From NCBI GenBank assembly GCA_017539165.1, contig JAFYHN010000062.1, forward strand, positions 1-32,535: a stretch of 32,535 bases of DNA, given 5' to 3'. Below are positions 8,185 to 17,478 of this stretch, piece after piece. The DNA is from Eubacterium sp. (GTDB taxonomy: Bacteria; Bacillota; Clostridia; Lachnospirales; Lachnospiraceae). Positions within the stretch are counted from its first letter, which is position 1, and every line of letters starts with the position of its first letter. The notes beneath the pieces are model-generated. The model was not told where the DNA came from. It saw only the letters and a program-made list of their open reading frames with translations, and made no database searches. The translations under genes were made by a program, and so were the position numbers.

Positions 8185-8231
8185 AAGAAAGCTGGCAGCC
8201 GAGAATATCTCAGTTGCCAGCTTCTTTAAAA
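8185..8231. terminator. Bidirectional intrinsic terminator between convergent genes
   Basis: AAGAAAGCTGGCA pairs with TGCCAGCTTCTT (one bulged A), extended inward by GAGA/TCTC around a three-base ATA loop. T-runs flank the stem on both strands, so it can end the plus-strand membrane protein gene and the minus-strand ugd gene. Confidence 0.85.
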
Positions 8232-8269
8232 AACAAAAAACAACAAAAGCAAAACAAAAGTCATTCAGA

Positions 8270-9784
8270 CTAATCGCGTCTGAATAGATCTCTAGTATAT
8301 ACCTTTTCTTCAACATCATCAAGTGCAGAATCATAACGATTTGCAATTATGCATCCACACATCTTCTTAAAACGCTTGATATCATTAACAACTTTGCTTC
8401 CAAAGAATGTAGAACCATTCTCAAGGGTTGGCTCATATATAACAACTGTAGCGCCCTTAGCTTTGATTCTTTTCATGACACCCTGGATAGAAGACTGACG
8501 GAAGTTATCTGAATTAGACTTCATAGTCAGACGATAAACTCCGACAACTACATTCTTCTCCATATCGGACTTGTAATTGTTATCATCACTGTAGCTATAG
8601 TACTCAGCCATCTGAAGAACTCTATCTGCGATAAAGTCTTTTCTAGTTCTATTACTTTCAACGATAGCTGTCATCATGTTCTGAGGGACATCACTGTAGT
8701 TAGCAAGAAGCTGCTTTGTATCCTTAGGCAGGCAATATCCGCCGTAACCAAATGATGGATTATTGTAGTAGTCACCAACACGAGGATCAAGGCAAACACC
8801 TTTGATTATAGATGCTGTATCAAGTTCCTTAACCTCAGCATATGTATCAAGCTCGTTAAAGTATGAAACTCTCAGTGCAAGATATGTGTTTACGAATAAC
8901 TTTGTAGCCTCGGCTTCAGTATATCCCATGAAAAGCGTTTCAACAGGAGACTTTATTGCGCCCTGCTGCAGGAGTGAGGCAAATGTCATTGCAGCTTTAC
9001 GTGTTCCCTCATCACATCCAACGATGATTCTTGATGGGAAGAGATTATCATAGAGAGCTTTCGATTCACGAAGGAATTCAGGGCTGAAGATGATATTCTT
9101 TGCGTGATACTTTTCTCTGACATGCTCTGTATATCCAACAGGGATAGTTGACTTAATTATGATAGTAGGTTTATTCTTCTTTGTCTTTGTAGAATCCAGA
9201 ATGAGTTCGATAACAGACTCAACAGCTGAACAGTCAAAGAAGTTTTTCTTTGGATCATAGTTAGTAGGGGCAGCAATAATAATGAAATCAGCATTTTTAT
9301 ATGCGCTTGCTCCATCAGTAGTTGCAACAAGATTAAGCTGTCTCTTGCCTTCTTTAGCTTCAGCAAGATATTTTTCTATATAATCATCCTGGATAGGGGA
9401 TATATAATTATTTAACTTTTCAACTTTCTCTTCGATTATATCTACAGCAGTAACTTTGTTATGCTGTGAGAGAAGAACTGCAAGTGAGAGACCAACATAA
9501 CCTGTTCCTGCGACAGCGATCTTATATGACTTTGCTTCGTCAGAAGAGTTTTTATCATCAGATACATTTTCTTCTGCAATCATCATATCTGCATAATTGA
9601 AGTTAAGTGCTTCAGATAGAGCCTGTAGCTGATCTACTGATGGCGTATATTCACCTGCTTCAAGCTTACTGATAAGTGAACGGTTAATTCCAGTCATTTT
9701 TCCAAGTTCTGTTTGAGTTATCTTTGCTGCTTTTCTTTTAGAAGTAACAGTAGAAGATAAGATCTCAAGAGATAATTTTTTCAT
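8270..9784 (-). CDS. ugd: UDP-glucose 6-dehydrogenase fused to an N-terminal XRE-type HTH
   Basis: Oxidises UDP-glucose to UDP-glucuronate with two NAD+. Residues about 86-504 match the short E. coli-type Ugd throughout: GTGYVGLS (NAD loop, 93-98), [33 protein letters not shown] with catalytic Cys350, and the ending VYTRDLF. Ahead of this is an XRE/Cro-like helix-turn-helix (about residues 14-66: [22 protein letters not shown], then [15 protein letters not shown]), joined by an acidic linker (about 70-85). The frame is continuous, so this is a real fusion, and the normal enzyme length is about 390 aa. The ATG has AAAGGGG seven bases upstream. A strong promoter and two direct repeats lie in the leader, which suggests self-regulation. 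Enzyme call is very sure; DNA binding is inferred. Confidence 0.93.
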   Translation of the reverse strand: MKKLSLEILSSTVTSKRKAAKITQTELGKMTGINRSLISKLEAGEYTPSVDQLQALSEALNFNYADMMIAEENVSDDKNSSDEAKSYKIAVAGTGYVGLSLAVLLSQHNKVTAVDIIEEKVEKLNNYISPIQDDYIEKYLAEAKEGKRQLNLVATTDGASAYKNADFIIIAAPTNYDPKKNFFDCSAVESVIELILDSTKTKKNKPTIIIKSTIPVGYTEHVREKYHAKNIIFSPEFLRESKALYDNLFPSRIIVGCDEGTRKAAMTFASLLQQGAIKSPVETLFMGYTEAEATKLFVNTYLALRVSYFNELDTYAEVKELDTASIIKGVCLDPRVGDYYNNPSFGYGGYCLPKDTKQLLANYSDVPQNMMTAIVESNRTRKDFIADRVLQMAEYYSYSDDNNYKSDMEKNVVVGVYRLTMKSNSDNFRQSSIQGVMKRIKAKGATVVIYEPTLENGSTFFGSKVVNDIKRFKKMCGCIIANRYDSALDDVEEKVYTRDLFRRD

Positions 9785-9793
9785 TGATAAACC

Positions 9794-9814
9794 CCTTTCG
9801 TATAACCTTTCGTA
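9794..9814 (-). promoter_or_regulatory. Two direct repeats in the ugd leader, candidate operator
   Basis: On the minus strand TACGAAAGG occurs twice (9806-9814 and 9794-9802) with a 12-bp period. Both copies lie just after the predicted transcription start, and the proximal one overlaps the ribosome-binding site of ugd. A repressor bound here would block transcription; the HTH of Ugd itself is the obvious candidate, by inference. Confidence 0.4.
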
Positions 9815-9831
9815 AATACTATATAGATTGG

Positions 9832-9859
9832 ATTATAACAAACCAAAACAAATAGTCAA
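9832..9859 (-). promoter_or_regulatory. Sigma-A-type promoter of ugd
   Basis: Read on the minus strand: TTGACT (-35, 9859-9854), a 16-bp spacer, then a perfect TATAAT (-10, 9837-9832). Transcription would begin near 9825, about 40 bases before the ATG at 9784. Confidence 0.72.
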
Positions 9860-9986
9860 GCAAAATGTTATTAATAAATGCATATTCATAACAATATGTA
9901 CGCTATTAATCAGAATTGTGTCACTATCAGTAACCATATCATTCCAAAAGTCGAAATATTAGATTTTGCACAAATAAAATTTTAGG

Positions 9987-10015
9987 TTGTATATTCACTT
10001 CATTTTTTATATGAT
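9987..10015 (+). promoter_or_regulatory. Likely promoter of the aldolase gene
   Basis: TTGTAT (9987-9992), a 17-bp spacer and TATGAT (10010-10015) give a leader of about 50 nt before the ATG at 10076. An alternative pair, TTGCAC near 9966 with TATATT 18 bp later, is also possible. This promoter may serve mutS and later genes as well. Confidence 0.45.
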
Positions 10016-10075
10016 ATATAAGTTAAAAAAGAAATGAAAAAAAGCTTATAAAAATACACTTGGAGATTAATATAT

Positions 10076-11647
10076 ATGGGAAAAGTATATCTTCTTGATT
10101 GCACCTTAAGAGATGGCGGTTATGTAAATGACTGGCGGTTTGGAGAGGAAACAATCAAAGGATTTGGAAGAAAGATTGCAAATACCGGAATAGAAATGTA
10201 TGAGGTTGGATTCCTTAAGGGAGAAGAATATGATCCTGACAGATCTATATTCCCTGACATCCAGTCTATATCTGGAGTTATCACACCTAAGTTTGAAGGA
10301 ATGAAATATGTTGCTATGCTTGATATGAGTGCACCTATTCCTCTTGAGAGAATCACTCCTTTTGATGGAACTTCTATCGATGGTATCAGAATTATATTTA
10401 AAAAAGATAAGATAGACGAAGCTTATAAGTACTGTGAGCGAATTCAGGAACTTGGATACTTCATATCAGTAAACTTTGTTGGTACCGATCTTTATACAGA
10501 CAAAGAATTCATTGAAGGAATCGAACGTTTTAATAAACTTCATCCTTTTGCAATGTCTATTGTTGATACTTTTGGTCTCATAAAGAGAAAGCATTTCCTT
10601 CGTCTTGCCTATCTAGCAGACAGCAACATGGCGGATGGAACTGCACTTGCTTATCATGCTCATAACAATCTTCAGCAGGCATTTGGTAATGCCGAAGCTC
10701 TCGTGGAAATGAATCTGAAACGTGACCTTATCATAGATGCATGTGTATTCGGTATGGGCCGTGGTGCCGGCAATCTTAACCTCGAGCTTTTTGCTGAATA
10801 TATGAATGAGAATTATGATACACATTATAAGATCAAGCCCATGCTTGAGATAATGGATGAATATCTTAATGACATTTATAGGACAAAATTCTGGGGATAT
10901 TCACTTCCTCTATATCTTTCAGCAACAAATAATTCACATCCAAATTATGCAATATATCTTGCTGAGAAGAATACACTTACTGTAAAAGCTTTCGATGAAC
11001 TGCTTCAGAGTATTCCTGATGAAGATAAGGCTAAGTTCTCCAAGGAGAAAGCAGAACAGTACTATAGAAGTTATCAGGAAAACTATATTAATGACAGCGA
11101 TGTTGTAAATACTCTTTCTGAACAGTTGGCTGACAAGAATGTTCTTGTTCTGGCACCTGGAAAAACACTTTCATCACATGCTGATGCTATCAGGAACAAA
11201 ATAGATGATAATACGATTGTTATATCTGCTAACTTTATTGCTAGTGACTTTAATCCTGATTTTGTTTTTAGTAGCAACATGAGACGTTACATAAAGATAC
11301 AAGGCAAAACTGATGCACGTTGTATCATCACATCAAACATGAAAGAAGCTACTTCTTATGATGTAATGGTCAACTTCGCAAGTTATGCTTCTAAATATTC
11401 TGAAATCATTGACAATTCGGTGCTCATGCTGCTTAAACTTCTTGCTTCTGCAGGTGTTAAGAATGTAATGATAGCCGGAATGGATGGATATACTGAAAGT
11501 CAGGATATCGCTTACTTCAGCAGTGAGCTTCAGTTTGATTTTTCTAAGGAAGCAAATGAGAGAAATGCTCTTATCTCGAAAGAGCTTATAAATATTAGAA
11601 AGACGATCAACTTCGAATTTATTACACCAACTATTTACGACATTTAA
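10076..11647 (+). CDS. DRE-TIM metallolyase (HMGL-like aldolase) with C-terminal Rossmann-like domain
   Basis: The first 280 or so residues are a TIM-barrel aldolase of the HMGL / 4-hydroxy-2-oxovalerate aldolase group. Residues 7-15, LDCTLRDGG, supply the catalytic Arg12 and metal-binding Asp13, and AYHAHNNLQQ supplies the metal-binding His194 and His196. VFGMGRGAGNLNLE is typical of the barrel's end. From about residue 352 a second domain starts with NVLVLAPGKTLSSHADAIR, a glycine-containing phosphate-loop-like start seen in Rossmann folds, and runs to the C-terminus. There is no partner acylating dehydrogenase, so this is not simply the meta-cleavage enzyme. Such two-domain aldolases may serve polysaccharide or secondary sugar metabolism, and the divergent ugd fits that. 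Substrate unknown. mutS begins 14 bp later. Confidence 0.75.
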   Translation: MGKVYLLDCTLRDGGYVNDWRFGEETIKGFGRKIANTGIEMYEVGFLKGEEYDPDRSIFPDIQSISGVITPKFEGMKYVAMLDMSAPIPLERITPFDGTSIDGIRIIFKKDKIDEAYKYCERIQELGYFISVNFVGTDLYTDKEFIEGIERFNKLHPFAMSIVDTFGLIKRKHFLRLAYLADSNMADGTALAYHAHNNLQQAFGNAEALVEMNLKRDLIIDACVFGMGRGAGNLNLELFAEYMNENYDTHYKIKPMLEIMDEYLNDIYRTKFWGYSLPLYLSATNNSHPNYAIYLAEKNTLTVKAFDELLQSIPDEDKAKFSKEKAEQYYRSYQENYINDSDVVNTLSEQLADKNVLVLAPGKTLSSHADAIRNKIDDNTIVISANFIASDFNPDFVFSSNMRRYIKIQGKTDARCIITSNMKEATSYDVMVNFASYASKYSEIIDNSVLMLLKLLASAGVKNVMIAGMDGYTESQDIAYFSSELQFDFSKEANERNALISKELINIRKTINFEFITPTIYDI

Positions 11648-11661
11648 GACTGAGGGGAATT

Positions 11662-14325
11662 ATGATAGACAGAGATAAACTATCTCCGATGATGAAACAT
11701 TATCTGGATACAAAGGATGCTTACCCGGATTGCATCCTTTTTTACCGATTAGGTGATTTTTATGAGATGTTCTTTGATGATGCGGTAAATGTATCTCGAG
11801 AACTTGAACTAACACTGACTGGTAAGGACTGCGGACTCGAAGAGAGAGCACCGATGTGCGGAATTCCTTATCATGCAGCAGAAGTATACATATCTAAACT
11901 TATTGAAAAAGGCTTTAAGGTGGCAATCTGTGAACAGGTTCAGGATCCCAAATTAGCCAAGGGCCTTGTTGAACGAAAGGTCATCAGAGTAGTTACGCCT
12001 GGTACTAGTATAGGGGATAGTTCTCTTTCCGAAGATAAGAACTGTTTTATCATGTGTGTTCATGCTCCTTCTGCTAAGGGACCATTTGGTGTGGCTGTAT
12101 CTGATATATCAACCGGAGAGTTTTTATGTTCATCAGTCATTACTTTTGAAAAAGTTATCGATGAGATCATAAAATATCAGCCAAAGGAACTTTTGTATGA
12201 TAAAAAATCCGAAACAGTAAACAATAAATATTTTATGTCAACTATAAAAGAGATTTCAGATAATTTATCCATCACAATCAGTGAAGTTCCCGATTATTAT
12301 TTTAATCTTGAAACTACGACTTCATATATTGAAAAGCAGTTTTCTGTTTCCGGACTAGAAGGACTGGGGCTAAGAGATATTCCTGACGCTGCATCCGCAG
12401 TAGGAGCACTTCTTACATATCTTTACGAAACTCAGATGAGTTCACTTGAGCAGATAAATTCTCTTAAAATATATCATTCTGACGAATTTATGGTTATTGA
12501 TTCTTCGACAAGAAGAAATCTTGAACTTACAGAAACGATGAGAGATGGTTCAAAGAAAGGTTCACTTCTCTGGGTACTTGATAAGACTAAAACGGCGATG
12601 GGCGCGCGTCTTCTTAGAAGTTTTATTGAAACTCCGCTTATGAGTATTCCTGCTATAGAAGACCGACTTGATGCGATAGATTCTCTAAATGTAAATGTTA
12701 TCTCTAGGGATGAGATGAGAGAGTATCTTAGTTCTATCTATGATCTTGAGCGACTAATGACGCGAATATCTATGAGAACAGCAAATCCAAGAGATCTTCT
12801 TGCATTTAAGACTTCTCTTGAATATCTTCCATTCATAAAACAGCTTCTTTCTGAAATGAGTGGAAAAATCTTTACAGATATGTCCAGTGATTTTGATACT
12901 TTGAATGACATTCATGATCTTCTTGAATCTGCAATAGATGAGGATGCGCCAATAACTGTTCGTGAGGGTGGCATTTTCAAGCAGGGTTATAATGAGATTA
13001 TTGATAACTATAGAGATAAAAAGGTTAATTCCAAGACTCTTCTTGCTGAGATTGAGAATAAAGAGCGTGAAGCAACCGGGATTAAGAATCTTAGGATAAA
13101 GTTTAACAGGGTATTTGGATACTTTCTGGAAGTTACTAATTCGTATAAGAATCTTGTGCCTGATTATTTCATCAGAAAGCAGACGCTTACAAATGCTGAG
13201 CGTTTCACTACAGACGAACTAGCCAGACTTTCTTCCGAGATACTAAGTGCAGAAGAGAATCTGTATGGACTCGAATATGATGAATTTGTTCTTCTTAGAG
13301 ACAAGTTATCCCTCGAAACTGCAAGAGTACAGAAAACAGCTGGATATATAGCACTGACTGATGTTCTTGCATCACTTTCAGTTGTTGCTTATAAGAACAA
13401 TTTCGTTAGACCTAATCTAAATACCGATGGTGTTATTAGTATCACCAACGGAAGACATCCTGTTATTGAGAAAATGCTTAAACTTGGCGATTTTATTCCA
13501 AATGATACATTTTTAGATAATCAGGGTAACAGAATAATGATCATAACCGGACCCAATATGGCCGGTAAATCTACTTACATGAGACAAACTGCTCTTATCT
13601 GCCTTATGGCTCAGATTGGTTCATTTGTCCCTGCTGATAAGGCAGATATCTGTATATCCGACAGGATCTTTACAAGAGTCGGAGCAAGTGATGATCTCTC
13701 ACAGGGGCAGTCGACATTTATGGTTGAAATGAGTGAAGTGGCAAATATCCTTCGAAATGCCACTAAGGACTCTCTGATAATCATGGATGAGATAGGAAGA
13801 GGTACTTCTACATTTGATGGACTTGCCATAGCATGGTCAGTTGTTGAATATATTGCTGATAAGGATGCACTGGGTGCCAAGACACTTTTTGCTACACATT
13901 ATCACGAGCTTACAACTCTCGAAGACAAGCTTTCTTCTGTAAATAACTATTCAATAGCTATAAAACATGATGGAGACAGTCTTGTATTCCTGAGAAAGAT
14001 AATTCATGGTGGTGCAGACCGTTCATATGGTATTGAAGTTGCTGAACTGGCTGGCGTACCTTCGGTAGTAACAGAAAGAGCTAAAGAGATATCGGCATAT
14101 CTTGCTGATGAAGATATAACAGGACGTTCCAGAGAAATGGATGTAGTTACCAGTCATAGTAAGAGTGTAAAAACTGCTGATAAAGACACTCCTGGACAGC
14201 TTTCTTTATTCGCAAGCACAGAAGAGATGAATATAGCAAGCGAGTTAAAGAATATGGACCTCAATAACATGACTCCGGTCAAAGCTCTTCTATATCTTCA
14301 GGAACTAAAGGAAAGATTAAACTAA
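11662..14325 (+). CDS. mutS: DNA mismatch repair protein MutS
   Basis: Recognises mismatches and small loops and recruits MutL. The N-terminal mismatch-binding domain is present, with FYEMFFDDA carrying the Phe-x-Glu motif and GIPYHA following. The ATPase has Walker A GPNMAGKST (from residue 630), Walker B MDEIGRGTSTFDG and the switch ATHYHELT. The length of 887 aa is normal. A strong GAGGGG site precedes the ATG by five bases. mutL follows after 10 bp, so the two are coupled. The C-terminal segment ends in the expected helix (PVKALLYLQELKE). Confidence 0.98.
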   Translation: MIDRDKLSPMMKHYLDTKDAYPDCILFYRLGDFYEMFFDDAVNVSRELELTLTGKDCGLEERAPMCGIPYHAAEVYISKLIEKGFKVAICEQVQDPKLAKGLVERKVIRVVTPGTSIGDSSLSEDKNCFIMCVHAPSAKGPFGVAVSDISTGEFLCSSVITFEKVIDEIIKYQPKELLYDKKSETVNNKYFMSTIKEISDNLSITISEVPDYYFNLETTTSYIEKQFSVSGLEGLGLRDIPDAASAVGALLTYLYETQMSSLEQINSLKIYHSDEFMVIDSSTRRNLELTETMRDGSKKGSLLWVLDKTKTAMGARLLRSFIETPLMSIPAIEDRLDAIDSLNVNVISRDEMREYLSSIYDLERLMTRISMRTANPRDLLAFKTSLEYLPFIKQLLSEMSGKIFTDMSSDFDTLNDIHDLLESAIDEDAPITVREGGIFKQGYNEIIDNYRDKKVNSKTLLAEIENKEREATGIKNLRIKFNRVFGYFLEVTNSYKNLVPDYFIRKQTLTNAERFTTDELARLSSEILSAEENLYGLEYDEFVLLRDKLSLETARVQKTAGYIALTDVLASLSVVAYKNNFVRPNLNTDGVISITNGRHPVIEKMLKLGDFIPNDTFLDNQGNRIMIITGPNMAGKSTYMRQTALICLMAQIGSFVPADKADICISDRIFTRVGASDDLSQGQSTFMVEMSEVANILRNATKDSLIIMDEIGRGTSTFDGLAIAWSVVEYIADKDALGAKTLFATHYHELTTLEDKLSSVNNYSIAIKHDGDSLVFLRKIIHGGADRSYGIEVAELAGVPSVVTERAKEISAYLADEDITGRSREMDVVTSHSKSVKTADKDTPGQLSLFASTEEMNIASELKNMDLNNMTPVKALLYLQELKERLN

Positions 14326-14335
14326 GGATAATACT

Positions 14336-16405
14336 ATGATTCACGTACTTGATCAACATACAATAGATAAGATAGCAGCAGGTGAGGTTATCGAAAGACC
14401 TGCTTCAGTTGTAAAAGAACTTGTAGAGAATTCTATTGATGCTGGAGCTTCAAGAATTACGATTGAGATAACCGATGGCGGAACTTCCATGATACGTGTT
14501 ACAGATAATGGATCTGGAATAGAAGAATCCGATATCAGAAAAGCATATCTCAGTCATGCCACAAGTAAGCTTGATAATGTTGACGATCTTATGAATATAG
14601 TCTCTCTTGGATTCAGAGGAGAAGCACTCTCAACTATAGCTGCTGTATCAAAAGTTGAAATGGTAACTAAAACTCATGATGCTTTAACAGGTATCAAATA
14701 TGAGATACATGGTGGCAAGGAGATTAATTATCAGGAGATTGGAGCAACTGACGGTACTACAATCATTTCCAGGAATCTCTTCTTTAATACACCAGCAAGA
14801 CTCAAGTTTCTAAAGTCTAACATGACGGAAGCTTCTTATATCAATGACTTTGTTACTCATATTGCACTAGCAAATCCTGATGTAGCAATAAAGCTTATCT
14901 CTGGTGGTAAGACAATAGTTGATACAAATGGAGATGGAAGATTAAGAGAGACAATCTATTCTCTTTTCGGAAAAGAGATAACTAAAGGGCTTCTCGAAGT
15001 GAACTACAAAGGTCAGATAGACGATAATGATATAACTATAATCGGATATATCGGGAAACCTTATCTTTCCAAGGGTAATAGAAGTTTTGAGAATTACTTT
15101 ATAAATAAGAGATATATCAAGAGTGCTGTAGTTAACAGAGCTATCGAAGAAAGTTATAAGACTCATATAATGCAGCACAAGTTTCCATATACGGCACTTT
15201 TTATAGACGTGCCGCCATTTATGGTGGATGTAAATGTCCATCCGGCCAAAAGAGAATTCAGATTTGATAATGAGAGTGCTTTATTCAAAGCAGTATATCA
15301 TGCAGTTAGTGATGCTCTCAGTAACAAGGAATTGATTCCTGAATCTACGTACACAGAGAAACTGAAAAAAGATTCTTTGTCAGCTCAGGCTCCAACACCA
15401 ACACCAGCTTCAACTACTTTTGCTTCGTCAAAAACAGAGCCTAGTGTGAAATCAGAACAAAAATCTGAACAGAAATCTGAACTTAAATCCGAGTTACATA
15501 GTACACAAACGGTAAATGAACCTAAAACAGTAGCAAAAACATTAGATTATAAAATGGTCGAAGAAACCAGAGAAGTACGACGACCTTATAACAGCACAGA
15601 CAGCTTCTCGATTCTGGAAAGTATTCTTCCGAAAGAATACAGGGATAAACTCAAAGAATCTGATTCACAAAAGTCGAATATGGAAGATTCGAAGGAAGAA
15701 TCAAAGGAAGAACATTCAAAGGACGAACATGAAGCTATACGTGAACCTATCTCTACACCACTTAAGAAGGGAACATATCAGCAGGAAGAACTTACTGAAA
15801 CAAGATATCTTTCCGAAGAGGCACGTGAGAAACACAAGATCATAGGACTGGCATTTGACACTTACTGGATTACGGAATATGATAACTGTCTGTATCTGAT
15901 GGATCAGCACGCTGCGCATGAGAAAGTTAATTACGAAACGTTCATGGAGGAATTCAGAAACAGAAAGATTCTTTCACAGAATATCTATCCTCCGATGGTC
16001 ATTAATCTATCTTCCAGAGAGAAGAATGCTATAATGAACAACATCGAATATCTTAATAAGACAGGATTCGAAGTAGAAGATTTCGGTGGAAATGACGTTA
16101 AACTCTCTGCAGTTCCTGCAAATCTTCTTGGACTGGGAAGTAGAGATGTATTCATGGAACTTGCCGCATACCTGGCTGATGAAGTGACCGGTGTAACTGA
16201 AGATATATTTGTACATAAGATAGCAACCATGGGATGTAAGGCAGCAGTTAAAGGTAATCAGAAGATAACCGTCCAGGAAGTTGAAACTCTTATGGACAGG
16301 CTTATGTCTCTGAAAGATCCTTATACATGTCCTCACGGACGACCAACTATTGTAAAAGTTACTAAAGACGAAATGGATCGTAGGTTCAAACGTATTGTAA
16401 ATTAG
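14336..16405 (+). CDS. mutL: DNA mismatch repair protein MutL (endonuclease type)
   Basis: MutS-activated ATPase and nicking endonuclease. The GHKL ATPase domain starts with IAAGEVIERPASVVKELVEN (catalytic Glu31) and has FRGEAL and the ATP-lid motifs. The C-terminal domain carries the metal-binding DQHAAHE (residues 523-529), GCKAAVKGNQ and CPHGRPT (from 665), the signature of MutL in bacteria without MutH. Between them lies a long, Ser/Glu/Lys-rich linker (about 340-480) with near-repeated SEQK/SELK units. 689 aa is on the long side because of this linker. The ribosome-binding site TAAGGA overlaps the mutS stop codon. Confidence 0.97.
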   Translation: MIHVLDQHTIDKIAAGEVIERPASVVKELVENSIDAGASRITIEITDGGTSMIRVTDNGSGIEESDIRKAYLSHATSKLDNVDDLMNIVSLGFRGEALSTIAAVSKVEMVTKTHDALTGIKYEIHGGKEINYQEIGATDGTTIISRNLFFNTPARLKFLKSNMTEASYINDFVTHIALANPDVAIKLISGGKTIVDTNGDGRLRETIYSLFGKEITKGLLEVNYKGQIDDNDITIIGYIGKPYLSKGNRSFENYFINKRYIKSAVVNRAIEESYKTHIMQHKFPYTALFIDVPPFMVDVNVHPAKREFRFDNESALFKAVYHAVSDALSNKELIPESTYTEKLKKDSLSAQAPTPTPASTTFASSKTEPSVKSEQKSEQKSELKSELHSTQTVNEPKTVAKTLDYKMVEETREVRRPYNSTDSFSILESILPKEYRDKLKESDSQKSNMEDSKEESKEEHSKDEHEAIREPISTPLKKGTYQQEELTETRYLSEEAREKHKIIGLAFDTYWITEYDNCLYLMDQHAAHEKVNYETFMEEFRNRKILSQNIYPPMVINLSSREKNAIMNNIEYLNKTGFEVEDFGGNDVKLSAVPANLLGLGSRDVFMELAAYLADEVTGVTEDIFVHKIATMGCKAAVKGNQKITVQEVETLMDRLMSLKDPYTCPHGRPTIVKVTKDEMDRRFKRIVN

Positions 16406-16408
16406 ATT

Positions 16409-17476
16409 ATGAAGAAACTTATTATATTAACAGGACCGACTGCTGTCGGAAAAACAGATCTTTCTATTAATCTCGCCAAAGCACTAAATGGCGAGATTAT
16501 TTCTGCTGACTCGGCTCAGGTTTATAAGGGGCTTGATATAGGAAGTGCTAAGATAACTGAAGAAGAGATGGATGGTGTTCCTCATCATCTGATAGATGTC
16601 TATGATGCGAACTTCTCTTTTGATGTAACTGTATTTCAGAGAGATGCGAAACGTCTTGTCGATGAGATAACAGCACGTGGTCATATACCTATAGTAGTTG
16701 GTGGTACTGGGTTTTATATTCAGGCACTTCTATATGATATAGATTTTACGGATGAAGACTCAGTTATCGAAGGAAATGACTCAAAAGAGCAGATTGAAGC
16801 TGAACTAACTTCTATTTCAGAAGATCCGGATATCCTTCATGACAAACTTCGTGAAGTTGATCCAGTATCAGCCGAAAAGATTCATAAGAACAACATTCGA
16901 AAAGTAATCAGAGCTTTGGAATTCTACAAACTTCACGGTTATCCTATATCTCAGCATAATGAAAATGAACGTAAGAAAGAAAGCGCGTACGACAGTCTGT
17001 ATTTTGTTCTCAATATGAATAGAGATAAGTTATATGACAGGATTAACAGAAGAGTAGATATAATGAGAGATTCGGGTCTTGTCGAAGAAGTCGAGCATCT
17101 GCTTTCTGAAGGGGTACTTCCAACAGCAACATCAATGCAGGCTATCGGATATAAAGAGATCATTGAAGCTATCATGATCTTATATAAGAACTACGATACA
17201 TCAAAAGGTAAATGTACAGAAATAGAAAGTAACAAAAATCTAAAAGTATTTCTTTCTTCAGATATTTATAAACTTAACATTAAAAATTCAGAAGAGTATA
17301 AAACTCTGATGGACATTGCATTTGAGAAGATAAAACTCAATACTCGTCACTTTGCAAAGAGACAGTTGACATGGTTCAGAAGAGAGAAAAATGTCATCTA
17401 CCTTGATAAAGACGAGATGACCGAAGATGAAATACTAGAAAAGATACTATCATTAACCAAAAACAAGGAGTTATAA
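16409..17476 (+). CDS. miaA: tRNA dimethylallyltransferase
   Basis: Adds a dimethylallyl group to adenosine 37 of tRNAs that read codons starting with U. The P-loop GPTAVGKT is at residues 9-16; SADSAQVYKGLDIGSAK and VVGGTGFYIQALLYDI follow, and TRHFAKRQLTWFRR is near the C-terminus. At 355 aa it is about 40 residues longer than usual. The extra length is an insertion of roughly 30 residues near 253-290, between KEIIEAIMILYK and DIAFEKIKLNTRHFAKRQL. The start is three bases after the mutL stop with no strong ribosome-binding site, suggesting translational coupling. Confidence 0.95.
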   Translation: MKKLIILTGPTAVGKTDLSINLAKALNGEIISADSAQVYKGLDIGSAKITEEEMDGVPHHLIDVYDANFSFDVTVFQRDAKRLVDEITARGHIPIVVGGTGFYIQALLYDIDFTDEDSVIEGNDSKEQIEAELTSISEDPDILHDKLREVDPVSAEKIHKNNIRKVIRALEFYKLHGYPISQHNENERKKESAYDSLYFVLNMNRDKLYDRINRRVDIMRDSGLVEEVEHLLSEGVLPTATSMQAIGYKEIIEAIMILYKNYDTSKGKCTEIESNKNLKVFLSSDIYKLNIKNSEEYKTLMDIAFEKIKLNTRHFAKRQLTWFRREKNVIYLDKDEMTEDEILEKILSLTKNKEL

Positions 17477-17478
17477 GA

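Larger units (their letters stand above)
9785..10075. other. Divergent intergenic region between ugd and the aldolase gene
   Basis: An AT-rich 291-bp spacer holding a promoter for each flanking gene (9832-9859 minus, 9987-10015 plus) and the ugd leader repeats. A short dyad, CATATT (9881-9886) with AATATG (9893-9898), lies upstream of both. No open frame or RNA gene is apparent. Confidence 0.6.

Noticed and set aside
9881-9898. CATATT-N6-AATATG dyad in the ugd/aldolase spacer
   Set aside because: Short and AT-rich, in sequence where such dyads arise easily; no second copy seen.
15361-15780. Repetitive SEQK/SELK stretch in mutL as a possible inserted element or frameshift
   Set aside because: The frame is continuous and both flanking domains are intact; variable, charged linkers are normal in MutL.
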